This document shows, piece by piece, positions 1 through 8,643 of a DNA stretch of 8,662 nt. The notes beneath the pieces were generated by a model. It ran no database searches, was not told the DNA's origin, and worked only from the letters and a program-made list of their open reading frames with translations. Every line of letters begins with the position of its first letter. Within the stretch, counting starts at the first letter, position 1. Source of the stretch: Gammaproteobacteria bacterium (lineage in GTDB: Bacteria; Pseudomonadota; Gammaproteobacteria; Enterobacterales; Psychrobiaceae); contig JABSRS010000083.1 of the NCBI GenBank assembly GCA_013214885.1, forward strand, positions 1,936-10,597, given 5' to 3'. Both the position numbers and the translations under genes were made by a program.

Positions 1-1208
1 CCAGTGATAATCAAATCGTTGGTAGCAGAAAAAAAGCCGTAGCCATCGTTATTATCTAAATACTGTTGTAAATCTAACTGTTGAGAATTTTGGTAGGTCA
101 GAGGGGTCAGTAAACAACCCGCATTGTCTTCGGTGCCGTCAATACCGTCGGTATCTGCTGCTAATGCGTACACCTGATTGTTGGGACCCAAGGTAATGGC
201 CAAGCTTAATAAAAATTCGGCATTGCGGCCGCCACGGCCATTACCTTTGACCGTCACTGTCGTTTCACCACCCGATAAAATGACGCACGGCGGCGCAACG
301 GGTTGCTGATACTGAATAATTTGTTGGGCAATCGCGCCATGTACTTTAGCTACTTCTCTTGCTTCTCCCTCGATGGTCGAACCTAAAATAAGCGCGGTAT
401 AACCCGCCGCTTCGATTTCAATTTTGGCACTATCGAGGATCATTTGTGGGCTCGCAATGATGGTAAATTTATTATTGCTAAAGCAGGGATGGTCGGTTTT
501 TAACGTCTCTGATTGCGGGCTGTTGAGCCAAGTGGTGGTTTGATCTGATATTTCAATATTATATTGCTTGAGCACTGCCAATGCCTGCGCTGAGGTTGTA
601 GGGTCTGCAACGGTAGGTCCCGACGCAATGACATCGGGAATATCCCCTGGCACATCTGATATGGCGTAGGTATGAACCGTCGCTGGCCAACAAGCTTGTG
701 CTAAACGGCCTCCCTTGATCGCTGATAAATGCTTACGAACGCAGTTTATTTTATCGATTGGTGCACCCGATGCTAATAAGGCTCGGTTGATCTGCTGTTT
801 TTGGTGAAAATCGATGGCACTGCAAGGTAAGGATAATAACGCCGAACCACCGCCAGAGAGTAAACAAATGACTAAATCATCGGGGGACAAATTACTAATT
901 AAAGCCAACATTTTGGTTGCAACATCTTGACCGATCTGATCGGGGATGGGGTGAGCAGCCTCAATAACTTCAATGTGGTGACAGGGTTCGCTATGACCAT
1001 ATCGTGTCACCACCAATCCTGACAACGGGCCCTGCCAATGTTGCTCTAATTGAGTGGCCATTGCTGCTGCGGCTTTACCCGCTCCGATGACAATGGCAGC
1101 TCTTGATGTATCACTTGGTAGGTGTTGGACCAAGGTATTACTTGGGTGCGCCGCTGCTATCGCGCTATTAAATAAATTAAGTAGAAAATCCTTGGGATCT
1201 TTATTCAT
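1..1208 (-). CDS. gckA: Glycerate 2-kinase, MOFRL family (C-terminus cut by window edge)
   Basis: The protein is predicted to phosphorylate D-glycerate with ATP to 2-phosphoglycerate in the cytoplasm, feeding glyoxylate or hydroxypyruvate-derived carbon into glycolysis. I translated 402 codons from the ATG at 1208 to the window edge without a stop. Family hallmarks run in order: GAGKA (residues 42-46), LLSGGGSALL (116-125), CVRKHLSAIKGGRLA (156-170), SDVPGD (184-189), SGPTV (196-200), then the C-terminal MOFRL part with LSGGET (311-316), GNGRGGRNAEF (322-332), DTDGIDG (352-358) and NDLIITG at the edge. Family members usually run about 415-430 residues, so only a short tail is missing. The start is fixed because an in-frame TAG lies five codons upstream of the ATG. 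It overlaps the end of the FapA-like gene by 8 bases and has no clear Shine-Dalgarno site, which suggests translational coupling. The MOFRL type is distinct from the GarK/GlxK glycerate kinases. The symbol follows common usage. Confidence 0.93.
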   Translation of the reverse strand, partial: MNKDPKDFLLNLFNSAIAAAHPSNTLVQHLPSDTSRAAIVIGAGKAAAAMATQLEQHWQGPLSGLVVTRYGHSEPCHHIEVIEAAHPIPDQIGQDVATKMLALISNLSPDDLVICLLSGGGSALLSLPCSAIDFHQKQQINRALLASGAPIDKINCVRKHLSAIKGGRLAQACWPATVHTYAISDVPGDIPDVIASGPTVADPTTSAQALAVLKQYNIEISDQTTTWLNSPQSETLKTDHPCFSNNKFTIIASPQMILDSAKIEIEAAGYTALILGSTIEGEAREVAKVHGAIAQQIIQYQQPVAPPCVILSGGETTVTVKGNGRGGRNAEFLLSLAITLGPNNQVYALAADTDGIDGTEDNAGCLLTPLTYQNSQQLDLQQYLDNNDGYGFFSATNDLIIT

Positions 1209-2886
1209 GGGTAACGGGGGCTAATATTATTTTCCCCTGGCTAACTCTGGTTGACGTGGTTTTATATTGTTGTTTGGTTAACATCTTTTTATTATCAATC
1301 TCAAGTAAAACACCCTGTTGAATCTGGCGTAATGAGTTGATTGAAGCTTTGGCTAAAAAATCACTAATATTGGCATCAACAATTTTTTGATCGGCTTGTA
1401 TCTTAACCACAATCGCAATCTTTTTATCGACATTACGTTTTAATTGCTGCAACAGTTGCTTTTTCTTGATCCCTGCCTCTAATTGACCCACTTTTTCATG
1501 CGCGGTTAGCAATTGTTTAAGCAAGCCATGTTCAGTTTGCAGTGTTTTGCCTAGTGCTGTTTGTTGTTCCCGTAAATCGGGTAGTACGCCAACAATAGTT
1601 AAATTGGTTCGGCTGCCTGAGTTACCTCCGATCTCTACCGCGGTTATTTTTTCCCCAGCGGTTATGTTGCCACCAAATAAGGTCCCTTTATTGCCTGTTG
1701 CTGTCGAGACGGTAACATTAGTTTTACTCGCAATATTACTGTGTAATATGTGAGTTTGGGCAACGACATCATTGGCACTAACCTCTGAGTATTGAATAAA
1801 TTTGGCGTTAACGTCACCGCCAGCAATGATTTTACAGGAGTGGCCATCTTGATCTGATTTTCCTTGTTTACCAATAATACCATTTTGTACCGTAATGTTG
1901 CCTTTGGCTTCAAGAATGGCTGAACTGACCGAGTCACCGACGGTGATACTACCTTCTGATACAACTTTCAAGCCATCGCAAACATCACCAGAGATCATCA
2001 CGCTACCTTCAAACCGTACGTTACCAAAGCCGACATCGACATTATCAATAACTAATACATCATCAATCACTAAGCTGTCAGGTATCGAGCGGGGGATCCC
2101 AACTCGACTTGCTACCAGTAAATTCTCGTCATCTTTACTAATTTCCGTTCCTTCACCTAACGTAAAAGGGATAGATTGGCCTGGTGTTGGTGTTATTTTT
2201 TCTCCGAGTACGGTTAGTCCAGCTGTTCCAGCGGTGGGCTGATGGCGTTTAATTAATGGCGCGCCAAGTTTGACGGTTAATATATCACCAAGTTCGTGCA
2301 TGTTAACTTTGCCATTACTGCGCTGTTGCGGTTTTTTTGCCCGAATTTCCATTGTTTCAACCAGAAACTCAAATATTGAATCCTTACCGTCAATGGCGGG
2401 AGTACCTGAAATGATATGGTAACGTGACAGGGTACCAGGAGGCGTAGCATTGGCACTTTCTAGAAACTCATCAAGTCCATCATCATGTAACGTTTGTGTG
2501 AGATTATGCTGTGATAGCGTGATCATCAGTTCTGAAAAGCCAATCGGTTGTCCACCATAGCTCGATGCAATGACGGCATAAGCCTTCATTTTATCATCTG
2601 AGAATGCAATTTCCAGTTTCGCATCGACACGCTGGGCCACTAAAAGTGTTGTTTCTTTGATTTGACCTGGCTTGTTATCAGGAGATAAGGCCACTTCTTT
2701 AGTGGCCAAATTAATCAAATCTGCTGCTCTAATGATGTTTTGTTCAATTTGAATTAAATCAGATAATTTACTGCGGCCAATCAGCTGGGTGATCTCAATT
2801 GCTTTTATTTCAGTATCGTGAGGCTGAATTCGTATTGATACTTCAGATCGATCTGACGAAATAATTAATGAATTTTCATTAAGCAT
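1201..2886 (-). CDS. FapA-like protein (DUF342 family)
   Basis: This 561-residue soluble protein belongs to the DUF342 family, called FapA (flagellar assembly protein A) in vibrios. After an N-terminal alpha/beta part there is a glycine- and valine-rich stretch at about residues 275-425, with repeated short strand-turn units (for example FEGSVMISGDV, EGSITVGDSV, AKGNITVQNGIIG, CKIIAGGDVNA). This is the right-handed beta-helix typical of the family. A long charged, glutamine- and leucine-rich helical segment follows at about 435-510, probably a coiled coil, then a short beta tail. There is no signal peptide or membrane segment. The ATG at 2886 is chosen because AGGA lies 9 bases upstream; a TTG at 2922 would extend it by 12 residues but has no good ribosome site. 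No flagellar or chemotaxis gene lies nearby, so the flagellar role known for FapA should not be assumed. The family call is firm, the function is not. Confidence 0.85.
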   Translation of the reverse strand: MLNENSLIISSDRSEVSIRIQPHDTEIKAIEITQLIGRSKLSDLIQIEQNIIRAADLINLATKEVALSPDNKPGQIKETTLLVAQRVDAKLEIAFSDDKMKAYAVIASSYGGQPIGFSELMITLSQHNLTQTLHDDGLDEFLESANATPPGTLSRYHIISGTPAIDGKDSIFEFLVETMEIRAKKPQQRSNGKVNMHELGDILTVKLGAPLIKRHQPTAGTAGLTVLGEKITPTPGQSIPFTLGEGTEISKDDENLLVASRVGIPRSIPDSLVIDDVLVIDNVDVGFGNVRFEGSVMISGDVCDGLKVVSEGSITVGDSVSSAILEAKGNITVQNGIIGKQGKSDQDGHSCKIIAGGDVNAKFIQYSEVSANDVVAQTHILHSNIASKTNVTVSTATGNKGTLFGGNITAGEKITAVEIGGNSGSRTNLTIVGVLPDLREQQTALGKTLQTEHGLLKQLLTAHEKVGQLEAGIKKKQLLQQLKRNVDKKIAIVVKIQADQKIVDANISDFLAKASINSLRQIQQGVLLEIDNKKMLTKQQYKTTSTRVSQGKIILAPVTHE

Positions 2887-2948
2887 AAATAGCTTTCCTG
2901 TTATACAACATAAAATAATCAAACGGCAGAAGTTAGTATGTTTTTATT

Positions 2949-2957
2949 ATTATATCA
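2949..2957 (-). promoter_or_regulatory. Probable extended -10 promoter of the FapA-like gene
   Basis: On the minus strand the sequence reads TGATATAAT, a perfect TATAAT preceded by the TGn extension that can replace a good -35 box. The best-spaced -35 candidate is poor. Transcription would start near 2942 and give a leader of about 55 bases before the ATG at 2886. It lies downstream of the nor operon terminator, so it would give the FapA-like gene and the overlapping glycerate kinase gene their own transcript. This is a motif match only. Confidence 0.5.
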
Positions 2958-2971
2958 ATCCTACTAGTAAT

Positions 2972-2992
2972 AAGGTGCTAGTTTTCCACCTT
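2972..2992. repeat. Inverted repeat upstream of the FapA-like gene's -10 box
   Basis: AAGGTG at 2972-2977 and CACCTT at 2987-2992 form a 6-base inverted repeat with a 9-base spacer. It sits 15-40 bases upstream of the extended -10 box, across the -35 position, where a repressor or activator could bind. It is short enough to be chance in this AT-rich gap, and no regulator family is recognised. Confidence 0.25.
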
Positions 2993-3017
2993 GTTATAAA
3001 TTAAACCTTCTAGGGCG

Positions 3018-3030
3018 TTGTTGGCAACAA
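3018..3030. repeat. Palindrome TTGTTGGCAACAA in the norD/FapA-like intergenic gap
   Basis: Two perfect 6-base arms, TTGTTG and CAACAA, flank a single central G. It lies about 75-90 bases upstream of the predicted start of transcription of the FapA-like gene and 20 bases beyond the nor terminator stem. It could be an operator for the downstream gene pair. No matching regulator is encoded in the window, so the role is open. Confidence 0.25.
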
Positions 3031-3039
3031 TTATTTCAC

Positions 3040-3095
3040 AAAAATGACAGGTTCTAAGTCATTTAATGCTCATTGAGACCTTAGAACCCTTTTTT
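3040..3095 (-). terminator. Intrinsic terminator of the nor operon, probably bidirectional
   Basis: GGTTCTAAG (3050-3058) pairs with CTTAGAACC (3080-3088). On the minus strand the stem starts 9 bases after the norD stop codon and is followed by TGTCATTTTTG, so it can end the nor transcript. On the plus strand the same stem is followed directly by CTTTTTT (3089-3095), so it could also stop opposing transcription. The loop is large (21 bases), but three more pairs next to a one-base bulge (GTC/GAC on the minus strand) extend the stem and shrink it. Confidence 0.7.
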
Positions 3096-3097
3096 GC

Positions 3098-4963
3098 TTA
3101 ATAAAGCCCAGTTAATTGTGCGTATAGTAGCGGAAGCTCACTTGGTAACTGCTGAATATCTTTAATTTGAGCATAACCTTTACTGCCAAATAAATACGGC
3201 AGATATTCTTTAGCATCGCGGTCAATGGTGATGCAAAACGGAATTAACCCTGCTTGTTTAGCTTCGATAATGGCGGCTTTAGTATCTTCAATACCGTATC
3301 GGCCTTCGTACTGATCTAAATCGTTTGGCTTACCGTCGGTGATCAGCAATAACAGTTTTTGCGCATTGGGTCTTTTTTGTAAAATCTCGGTCGCTTGACG
3401 AATGGCGCCGCCCATTCGGGTGAACAATCCAGGTCTGATTGCATTAATATGACCTCGCACTCGGTTGTCATATTTATCATTAAAGCCTTTAATGGTGGTG
3501 AATCGCACCATTTGACGCTTTTTGGAGCTAAAACCATAGATCGCAAATTGGTCAGTCGTGGTACACAAGCTTTCACTAAACAGGAATAGTGCATCACGGA
3601 TCACATCAATAATTCGAGTCTCCTCACTAAGCGAAGCCTCGGTTGATAGTGATAAGTCAGCTAGCACCAAGGTTGCAAGGTCGCGATGTCCTGGCAGCAT
3701 GTGTTTATAAAGAGCCGGCTGCGCACTTAATCGACCCGTTGCCCGCTCGCCACAATAATTAATATAGGCTTCTAAGTCTATTTCGCTACCATCCTCTAAA
3801 CCACGAACCCATTGGCGTTGTGCTTGCAGTGCTTCAAATTGACGCCTGACTTTACGTGCGGCGCGGGTTAAGTTTTCAGGTAAAGGGGTCGGGGTGGCAT
3901 GACCACTAACCATCGGGATCACACAGCAATGGTCTTTGATTAATTTGTTTTTCTTATAATGCCACTCAGGGAATAAGCTCCCTTCGCTCAAAGCAATATC
4001 GTCATCACTGGCTGCTGGTAAATCGAGATCAAATTTTATGCGGCTGCCGCGTGTTTTGTTATCTTTTGAAATCGTTAAGTAATCGAGATCATCGGCGATT
4101 TCACTGGCATTGTCTAAATCATCATCGTCATCTTCGCTGCGAGCGAGCTTAAACATTTCAGCCAGGGTGAACAAATCCGTTTCATGACGCACTGTTAACA
4201 AGCTGGGCTTTTGCTGCTCTGAATCTTCTTCTTGCTGCTCTGCTTGATATTTTCGATTGTTACTTTGTTTAACCTTGCCCGAGCTTGATTGATCGTCATC
4301 ATTACTACTATCATCGTCGTCAGAGGCCTCTTTAGCTTTTGCTTTAGTCGGAGGGTTTGGGTTTAACCATAACATCACCGGCATTGGAGGCCGTTGAGAT
4401 AGCGGTAATCGATCAACTGAACCAGGCTCAAGTAGTGCTTGGCGTATTGCTTGTTCGGCGGCCAAGTCACGTTCTTTGAGCTTAGATAAAGTAGGGCGAT
4501 GCTGGATAATGAGTGCCACTAATTCAAAATAGCGTTTTTTTAAGCCAGGGTACTGTGACAATACCGCTACCGTTTTAGCTTGAGCTGCGCCAATCCAATT
4601 AAGATGTTCGAAAGGTTTATCATCAATACTCGCAAGGGCTGCTAGCCAGAAGTAAAGCTGGCGATTTTGCTCAACATTGGGTAACACATCAATAGCTGCT
4701 GGTAGCCTTAAGGTATCTTCATCGCGCCACGCCAGCTCGATGTGGGTGCCACTACCTGCTATTTTTTGCAATAAACTTTGCTTAGCCCCGTGCTCAAAGG
4801 CATTGACCTCGGTTATTTTTAAGCCGCCGTTACCGCCCATTGCCCGAAAAAATACCGCCAACGAATTGCTGATATCGGCTAAAGCAACTTGTTGTTCTGG
4901 GTAGCCGTTATAGGCAACTTTTGAAATGAATTTATGCCACAGTTGGCCAACAATATCTTCCAT
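3098..4963 (-). CDS. norD: Nitric oxide reductase activation protein NorD
   Basis: NorD is a cytoplasmic von Willebrand factor A (VWA) protein that works with the AAA+ ATPase NorQ. In other denitrifiers the NorQD pair is required to place or activate the non-heme FeB iron of NorB. The 621-residue length fits the family. The VWA domain fills about residues 425-615 and has a complete metal-ion-dependent adhesion site: DLSLS (D436, S438, S440), T515 in GLFTRMGG, and D543 in LLLITDGKPND. The N-terminal 200 residues are helical and NorD-like. A low-complexity acidic linker at about 205-295 contains DDDD, NDDD, EQQEED and EDDDDDLD runs. The ATG at 4963 has AAGGA 8 bases upstream, and that ribosome site overlaps the norQ stop codon across an 11-base gap, so translation of the two is probably coupled. 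It is the last gene of the operon; a terminator follows at once. Confidence 0.95.
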   Translation of the reverse strand: MEDIVGQLWHKFISKVAYNGYPEQQVALADISNSLAVFFRAMGGNGGLKITEVNAFEHGAKQSLLQKIAGSGTHIELAWRDEDTLRLPAAIDVLPNVEQNRQLYFWLAALASIDDKPFEHLNWIGAAQAKTVAVLSQYPGLKKRYFELVALIIQHRPTLSKLKERDLAAEQAIRQALLEPGSVDRLPLSQRPPMPVMLWLNPNPPTKAKAKEASDDDDSSNDDDQSSSGKVKQSNNRKYQAEQQEEDSEQQKPSLLTVRHETDLFTLAEMFKLARSEDDDDDLDNASEIADDLDYLTISKDNKTRGSRIKFDLDLPAASDDDIALSEGSLFPEWHYKKNKLIKDHCCVIPMVSGHATPTPLPENLTRAARKVRRQFEALQAQRQWVRGLEDGSEIDLEAYINYCGERATGRLSAQPALYKHMLPGHRDLATLVLADLSLSTEASLSEETRIIDVIRDALFLFSESLCTTTDQFAIYGFSSKKRQMVRFTTIKGFNDKYDNRVRGHINAIRPGLFTRMGGAIRQATEILQKRPNAQKLLLLITDGKPNDLDQYEGRYGIEDTKAAIIEAKQAGLIPFCITIDRDAKEYLPYLFGSKGYAQIKDIQQLPSELPLLYAQLTGLY

Positions 4964-4974
4964 TAGTTTAATCC

Positions 4975-5766
4975 TTACCCAAAAACAGCGTAAACAACTT
5001 CCATTAACGCCTTGATGGTTTCTGGCTCATCGGTTAATGGCTCAATGAGGCCAGCGCGGCAGGCTTCGACGTGATCAAACCCAGCGATGATTAATGTTGC
5101 AGTGTAGACCAATAAACGAGTGCTCGGCATTTCTTCAAGATCTTGATCTTTTAGATTGCGTAAAGCATTGGCAAGCGCAACTAAGCGTTGAGCTAATAGG
5201 GCATCAGCACCCGTTTCTTTCTCAACCACTAACTGCTCTTGAGCAGCGGGTAAATAATCAAATGAAAGCGAAATGAAGCGCTGACGGGTACTAGGTTTCA
5301 ATCCTTTCATCATGTTGGTATACCCTGGATTGTACGAAACGATCAACATGAAATCATCAGGTGCTTGGAGTGTTTCCCCTGTGCGATCGATTGGTAAAAT
5401 ACGGCGATCATCAGTTAATGGGTGGATTACAACTGTGGTATCTTTTCGTGCCTCAACAATTTCATCAAGATAGCAAATCCCGCCATTACGAACCGCTCGA
5501 GTTAGCGGTCCATCATTCCAAATTGTTGAGTTGTCGGCGATTAAGTGACGACCAACCAGATCTGAGGCAGTTAAATCGTCATGACAAGATACCGTATACA
5601 GCGGCAAGTTTAATTTATGAGCCATATACGCAATGAAACGTGTTTTACCACAACCCGTAGGTCCCTTGATTAATACGGGTAACTTATGTTTAAAAGCATG
5701 TTCGAACAGCTCACATTCATTGCCAATTGGCTGATAGAAAGGGGCATCTTGAATTGTAGAAGTCAT
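4975..5766 (-). CDS. norQ: Nitric oxide reductase activation ATPase NorQ (MoxR-type AAA+)
   Basis: NorQ is a cytoplasmic AAA+ ATPase of the MoxR group, homologous to NirQ and CbbQ. It acts with NorD to mature the FeB site of NorB. Numbered from the ATG at 5766 (263 residues), it shows Walker A GPTGCGKT (35-42), Walker B ICYLDE (97-102), the sensor-1 asparagine in SYNPGY (N146), an arginine-finger segment KPSTRQRF (157-164), and a C-terminal helical lid. All key ATPase residues are present. I prefer the ATG at 5766 because AGG lies 9 bases upstream; a TTG three codons earlier (5775) would have that site pressed against it. The gap to norF is 10 bases, and the norF TAG lies inside this gene's ribosome site. 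The gap to norD is 11 bases. Confidence 0.95.
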   Translation of the reverse strand: MTSTIQDAPFYQPIGNECELFEHAFKHKLPVLIKGPTGCGKTRFIAYMAHKLNLPLYTVSCHDDLTASDLVGRHLIADNSTIWNDGPLTRAVRNGGICYLDEIVEARKDTTVVIHPLTDDRRILPIDRTGETLQAPDDFMLIVSYNPGYTNMMKGLKPSTRQRFISLSFDYLPAAQEQLVVEKETGADALLAQRLVALANALRNLKDQDLEEMPSTRLLVYTATLIIAGFDHVEACRAGLIEPLTDEPETIKALMEVVYAVFG

Positions 5767-5776
5767 TTTTTGCAAC

Positions 5777-6037
5777 CTATATAAAAAGGTAAATAAGTGA
5801 AATTATTGTAAATAATACAATGCTATAAAGCGATAATGCTAATCGCCACGGACCGCTAACATGTCGCAGTCCCATAAAGTGGTCAACAAGCAACTGAGCT
5901 TTTATGGCGCCCAGAACCAATATCACTATCAGCAAGGTAGATGATATATGGGGTGAGGACTCTCCCGCCATGACAGCGATCAATGTCAACCCGATTAAAA
6001 CCAACCAAATGCCAGTAAGGAGGACGTTTTTAGACAT
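5777..6037 (-). CDS. norF: NorF-like small membrane protein (cytochrome oxidase subunit IV-like)
   Basis: This 86-residue protein consists almost entirely of three predicted membrane helices, at about residues 5-24, 31-51 and 63-85. A conserved-looking polar turn, KAQLLVDHFMGLRHVSGPWR, lies between the second and third. This is the size and layout of NorF and of the prokaryotic cytochrome c oxidase subunit IV family. NorF is encoded beside norE in several denitrifiers, where NorEF supports full NO reduction without being part of the purified NorCB enzyme. The ATG at 6037 has a strong AAGGAG 7 bases upstream, overlapping the norE stop codon. The call rests mainly on operon position, length and topology, since proteins this small diverge quickly. 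Confidence 0.82.
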   Translation of the reverse strand: MSKNVLLTGIWLVLIGLTLIAVMAGESSPHISSTLLIVILVLGAIKAQLLVDHFMGLRHVSGPWRLALSLYSIVLFTIISLIYLFI

Positions 6038-6048
6038 AATATTGCTCC

Positions 6049-6615
6049 TTAATGGACTAAATAGAGTAGTGGAAATAAAATAAGCCAGACCAAGTCAACC
6101 ATATGCCAGTAACTTGAAATGCTTTCTAAAATGTTGCCTTCACGCCAATTTTCTTTCATCAGGTTAATCGCGACATAGGTCAACAAACCCAAACCTAAAA
6201 TAACGTGAAACATATGAAAAATGGTGAGCAAATAATAATAAGTAAAAAAACTGTCGGTCGATAAACCGATCCCTTGCTCGATAAGTTGCTGGTATTCCCA
6301 GTTTTTGATCACTAAATACACCAGGCCACAAAGAATAGCTAACCACATCGAGGCAGCGGCTAATCGTGGTTTGACTTGATGATAAAAATTAACACTTTGG
6401 GCAACAAAAAAACTCGCCGATAGTAGGGCGATAGTAATAAGACTGCCAGCAATTGGGTGGAGCAGCTGCTGACCGTTAAAAAATAATTCGGGGTTTAACT
6501 GCCGGCTAACGGCATAGGTAATAAAGAGCAAGGCAAAAACACTTAGCTCTGCCAGAATTAGAACCCACATGGCTAGGTCGCCGGGTAAAGGAATCTTGGA
6601 TGCTGTTTTGATCAT
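6049..6615 (-). CDS. norE: NorE, heme-copper oxidase subunit III-like accessory protein
   Basis: The 188-residue inner-membrane protein belongs to the cytochrome c oxidase subunit III family. Five membrane helices are predicted at about residues 15-35, 54-74, 86-105, 124-150 and 166-187. It carries the family's closing signature, YWHMVDLVWLILFPLLYL. Five helices rather than the seven of full-length subunit III is normal for NorE. No subunit I or II of an oxidase is nearby, and the nor context makes NorE the right call. It probably supports assembly or stability of the NO reductase. The ATG at 6615 has GAGGA about 5 bases upstream. A small hairpin and the intra-operon terminator precede it. 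Its codon use (TAT and TTT in the stretches checked) differs from that of norB. Confidence 0.9.
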   Translation of the reverse strand: MIKTASKIPLPGDLAMWVLILAELSVFALLFITYAVSRQLNPELFFNGQQLLHPIAGSLITIALLSASFFVAQSVNFYHQVKPRLAAASMWLAILCGLVYLVIKNWEYQQLIEQGIGLSTDSFFTYYYLLTIFHMFHVILGLGLLTYVAINLMKENWREGNILESISSYWHMVDLVWLILFPLLYLVH

Positions 6616-6621
6616 AATATC

Positions 6622-6635
6622 CTCGTCTACACGAG
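6622..6635 (-). promoter_or_regulatory. Small hairpin covering the norE ribosome binding site
   Basis: On the minus strand CTCGT, loop GTAG, ACGAG form a perfect 5-base stem. Its 3' arm includes the first bases of the GAGGA ribosome site, 5 bases before the norE ATG. Folding could lower norE initiation, on top of the upstream terminator. The stem is short, so this is a weak prediction. Confidence 0.3.
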
Positions 6636-6640
6636 AGAGA

Positions 6641-6672
6641 AATAAAAAGGTGGCTCTGAGTGAGCCACCTTT
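6641..6672 (-). terminator. Intrinsic terminator or attenuator between norB and norE
   Basis: AAAGGTGGCTC (6646-6656) and GAGCCACCTTT (6662-6672) form a perfect 11-base stem with a 5-base loop. On the minus strand the stem begins 16 bases after the norB stop codon and runs straight into TTTTTATTTC, the classic form of a Rho-independent terminator. On the plus strand the T-run is only three bases, so it is directional. It lies inside the operon, so it probably acts as a partial terminator that also protects the 3' end of norCB mRNA, with norEFQD made by read-through. A separate norE promoter in the 73-base gap is possible but I see no clear one. Confidence 0.82.
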
Positions 6673-6688
6673 GAGTTGGAACTAATGC

Positions 6689-8511
<1,823 letters not shown>

Positions 8512-8552
8512 ATGGAGTCTCCGTGAGTAGTCAGCACGACTGATTGCTTGTT

Positions 8553-8571
8553 TATCAAAAATATTTTGATA
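8553..8571. promoter_or_regulatory. Palindromic putative operator upstream of norC
   Basis: On the minus strand the sequence reads TATCAAAATATTTTTGATA, with perfect 8-base arms around a 3-base centre located 51 bases before the norC ATG. The halves (ATCAA and TTGAT) resemble FNR/DNR half-sites but point the wrong way round compared with the usual TTGAT-N4-ATCAA. It is also not a clear match to the NsrR pattern as I know it. Its place fits a regulator of norC, either a repressor over the promoter or an activator just upstream. A run of A and T can make palindromes by chance. Confidence 0.45.
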
Positions 8572-8583
8572 TTCGATGGTTGA

Positions 8584-8593
8584 ACTAGCTAGT
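8584..8593. repeat. Perfect 10-base palindrome ACTAGCTAGT upstream of norC
   Basis: The sequence is fully self-complementary and lies about 13 bases upstream of the larger palindrome and 73 bases before the norC ATG. It may be part of the control region or a chance palindrome. No known regulator site is recognised. Confidence 0.25.
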
Positions 8594-8629
8594 CTAAAAT
8601 ATGGATTAGTAGTCTCTGTACTTGCAGTG

Positions 8630-8643
8630 GTAAATTAATTTAC
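8630..8643. repeat. Perfect 14-base palindrome GTAAATTAATTTAC upstream of norC
   Basis: All 14 bases are self-complementary. It is centred about 125 bases before the norC ATG, which would suit a distant activator site, or an operator of a divergent gene beyond the window edge. Its core is all A and T, so it may be less significant than its length suggests. I see no gene or clear promoter in 8512-8662. Confidence 0.3.

Noticed and set aside
1547..2242. Plus-strand reading frames opposite the FapA-like gene (1547-1753, 1895-2242)
   Set aside because: They lie wholly opposite a well-supported gene and the translations show no family features.
2887..2922. TTG start at 2922 for the FapA-like gene
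   Set aside because: The extra 12 residues are not family-like and lack a ribosome site; the ATG at 2886 has AGGA at a proper distance.
3343..3597. Second minus-strand frame inside norD and its plus-strand counterpart (3395-3589)
   Set aside because: Both are embedded in the conserved VWA region of NorD and have no domain features of their own.
5361..5636. Plus-strand frame opposite norQ
   Set aside because: It lies opposite the Walker A/B region of NorQ, has no recognisable product, and no neighbours on that strand.
5767..5775. TTG start at 5775 for norQ
   Set aside because: The only AGG would lie directly against the TTG; the ATG at 5766 is properly spaced.
6049..6615. NorE as a true cytochrome c or quinol oxidase subunit III
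   Set aside because: It is short, with five helices, no oxidase subunit I or II is nearby, and it sits within the nor operon.
8562..8575. Standard FNR/DNR box (TTGAT-N4-ATCAA) upstream of norC
   Set aside because: TTGAT occurs on both strands, but no ATCAA follows at the right spacing; the halves face outwards.
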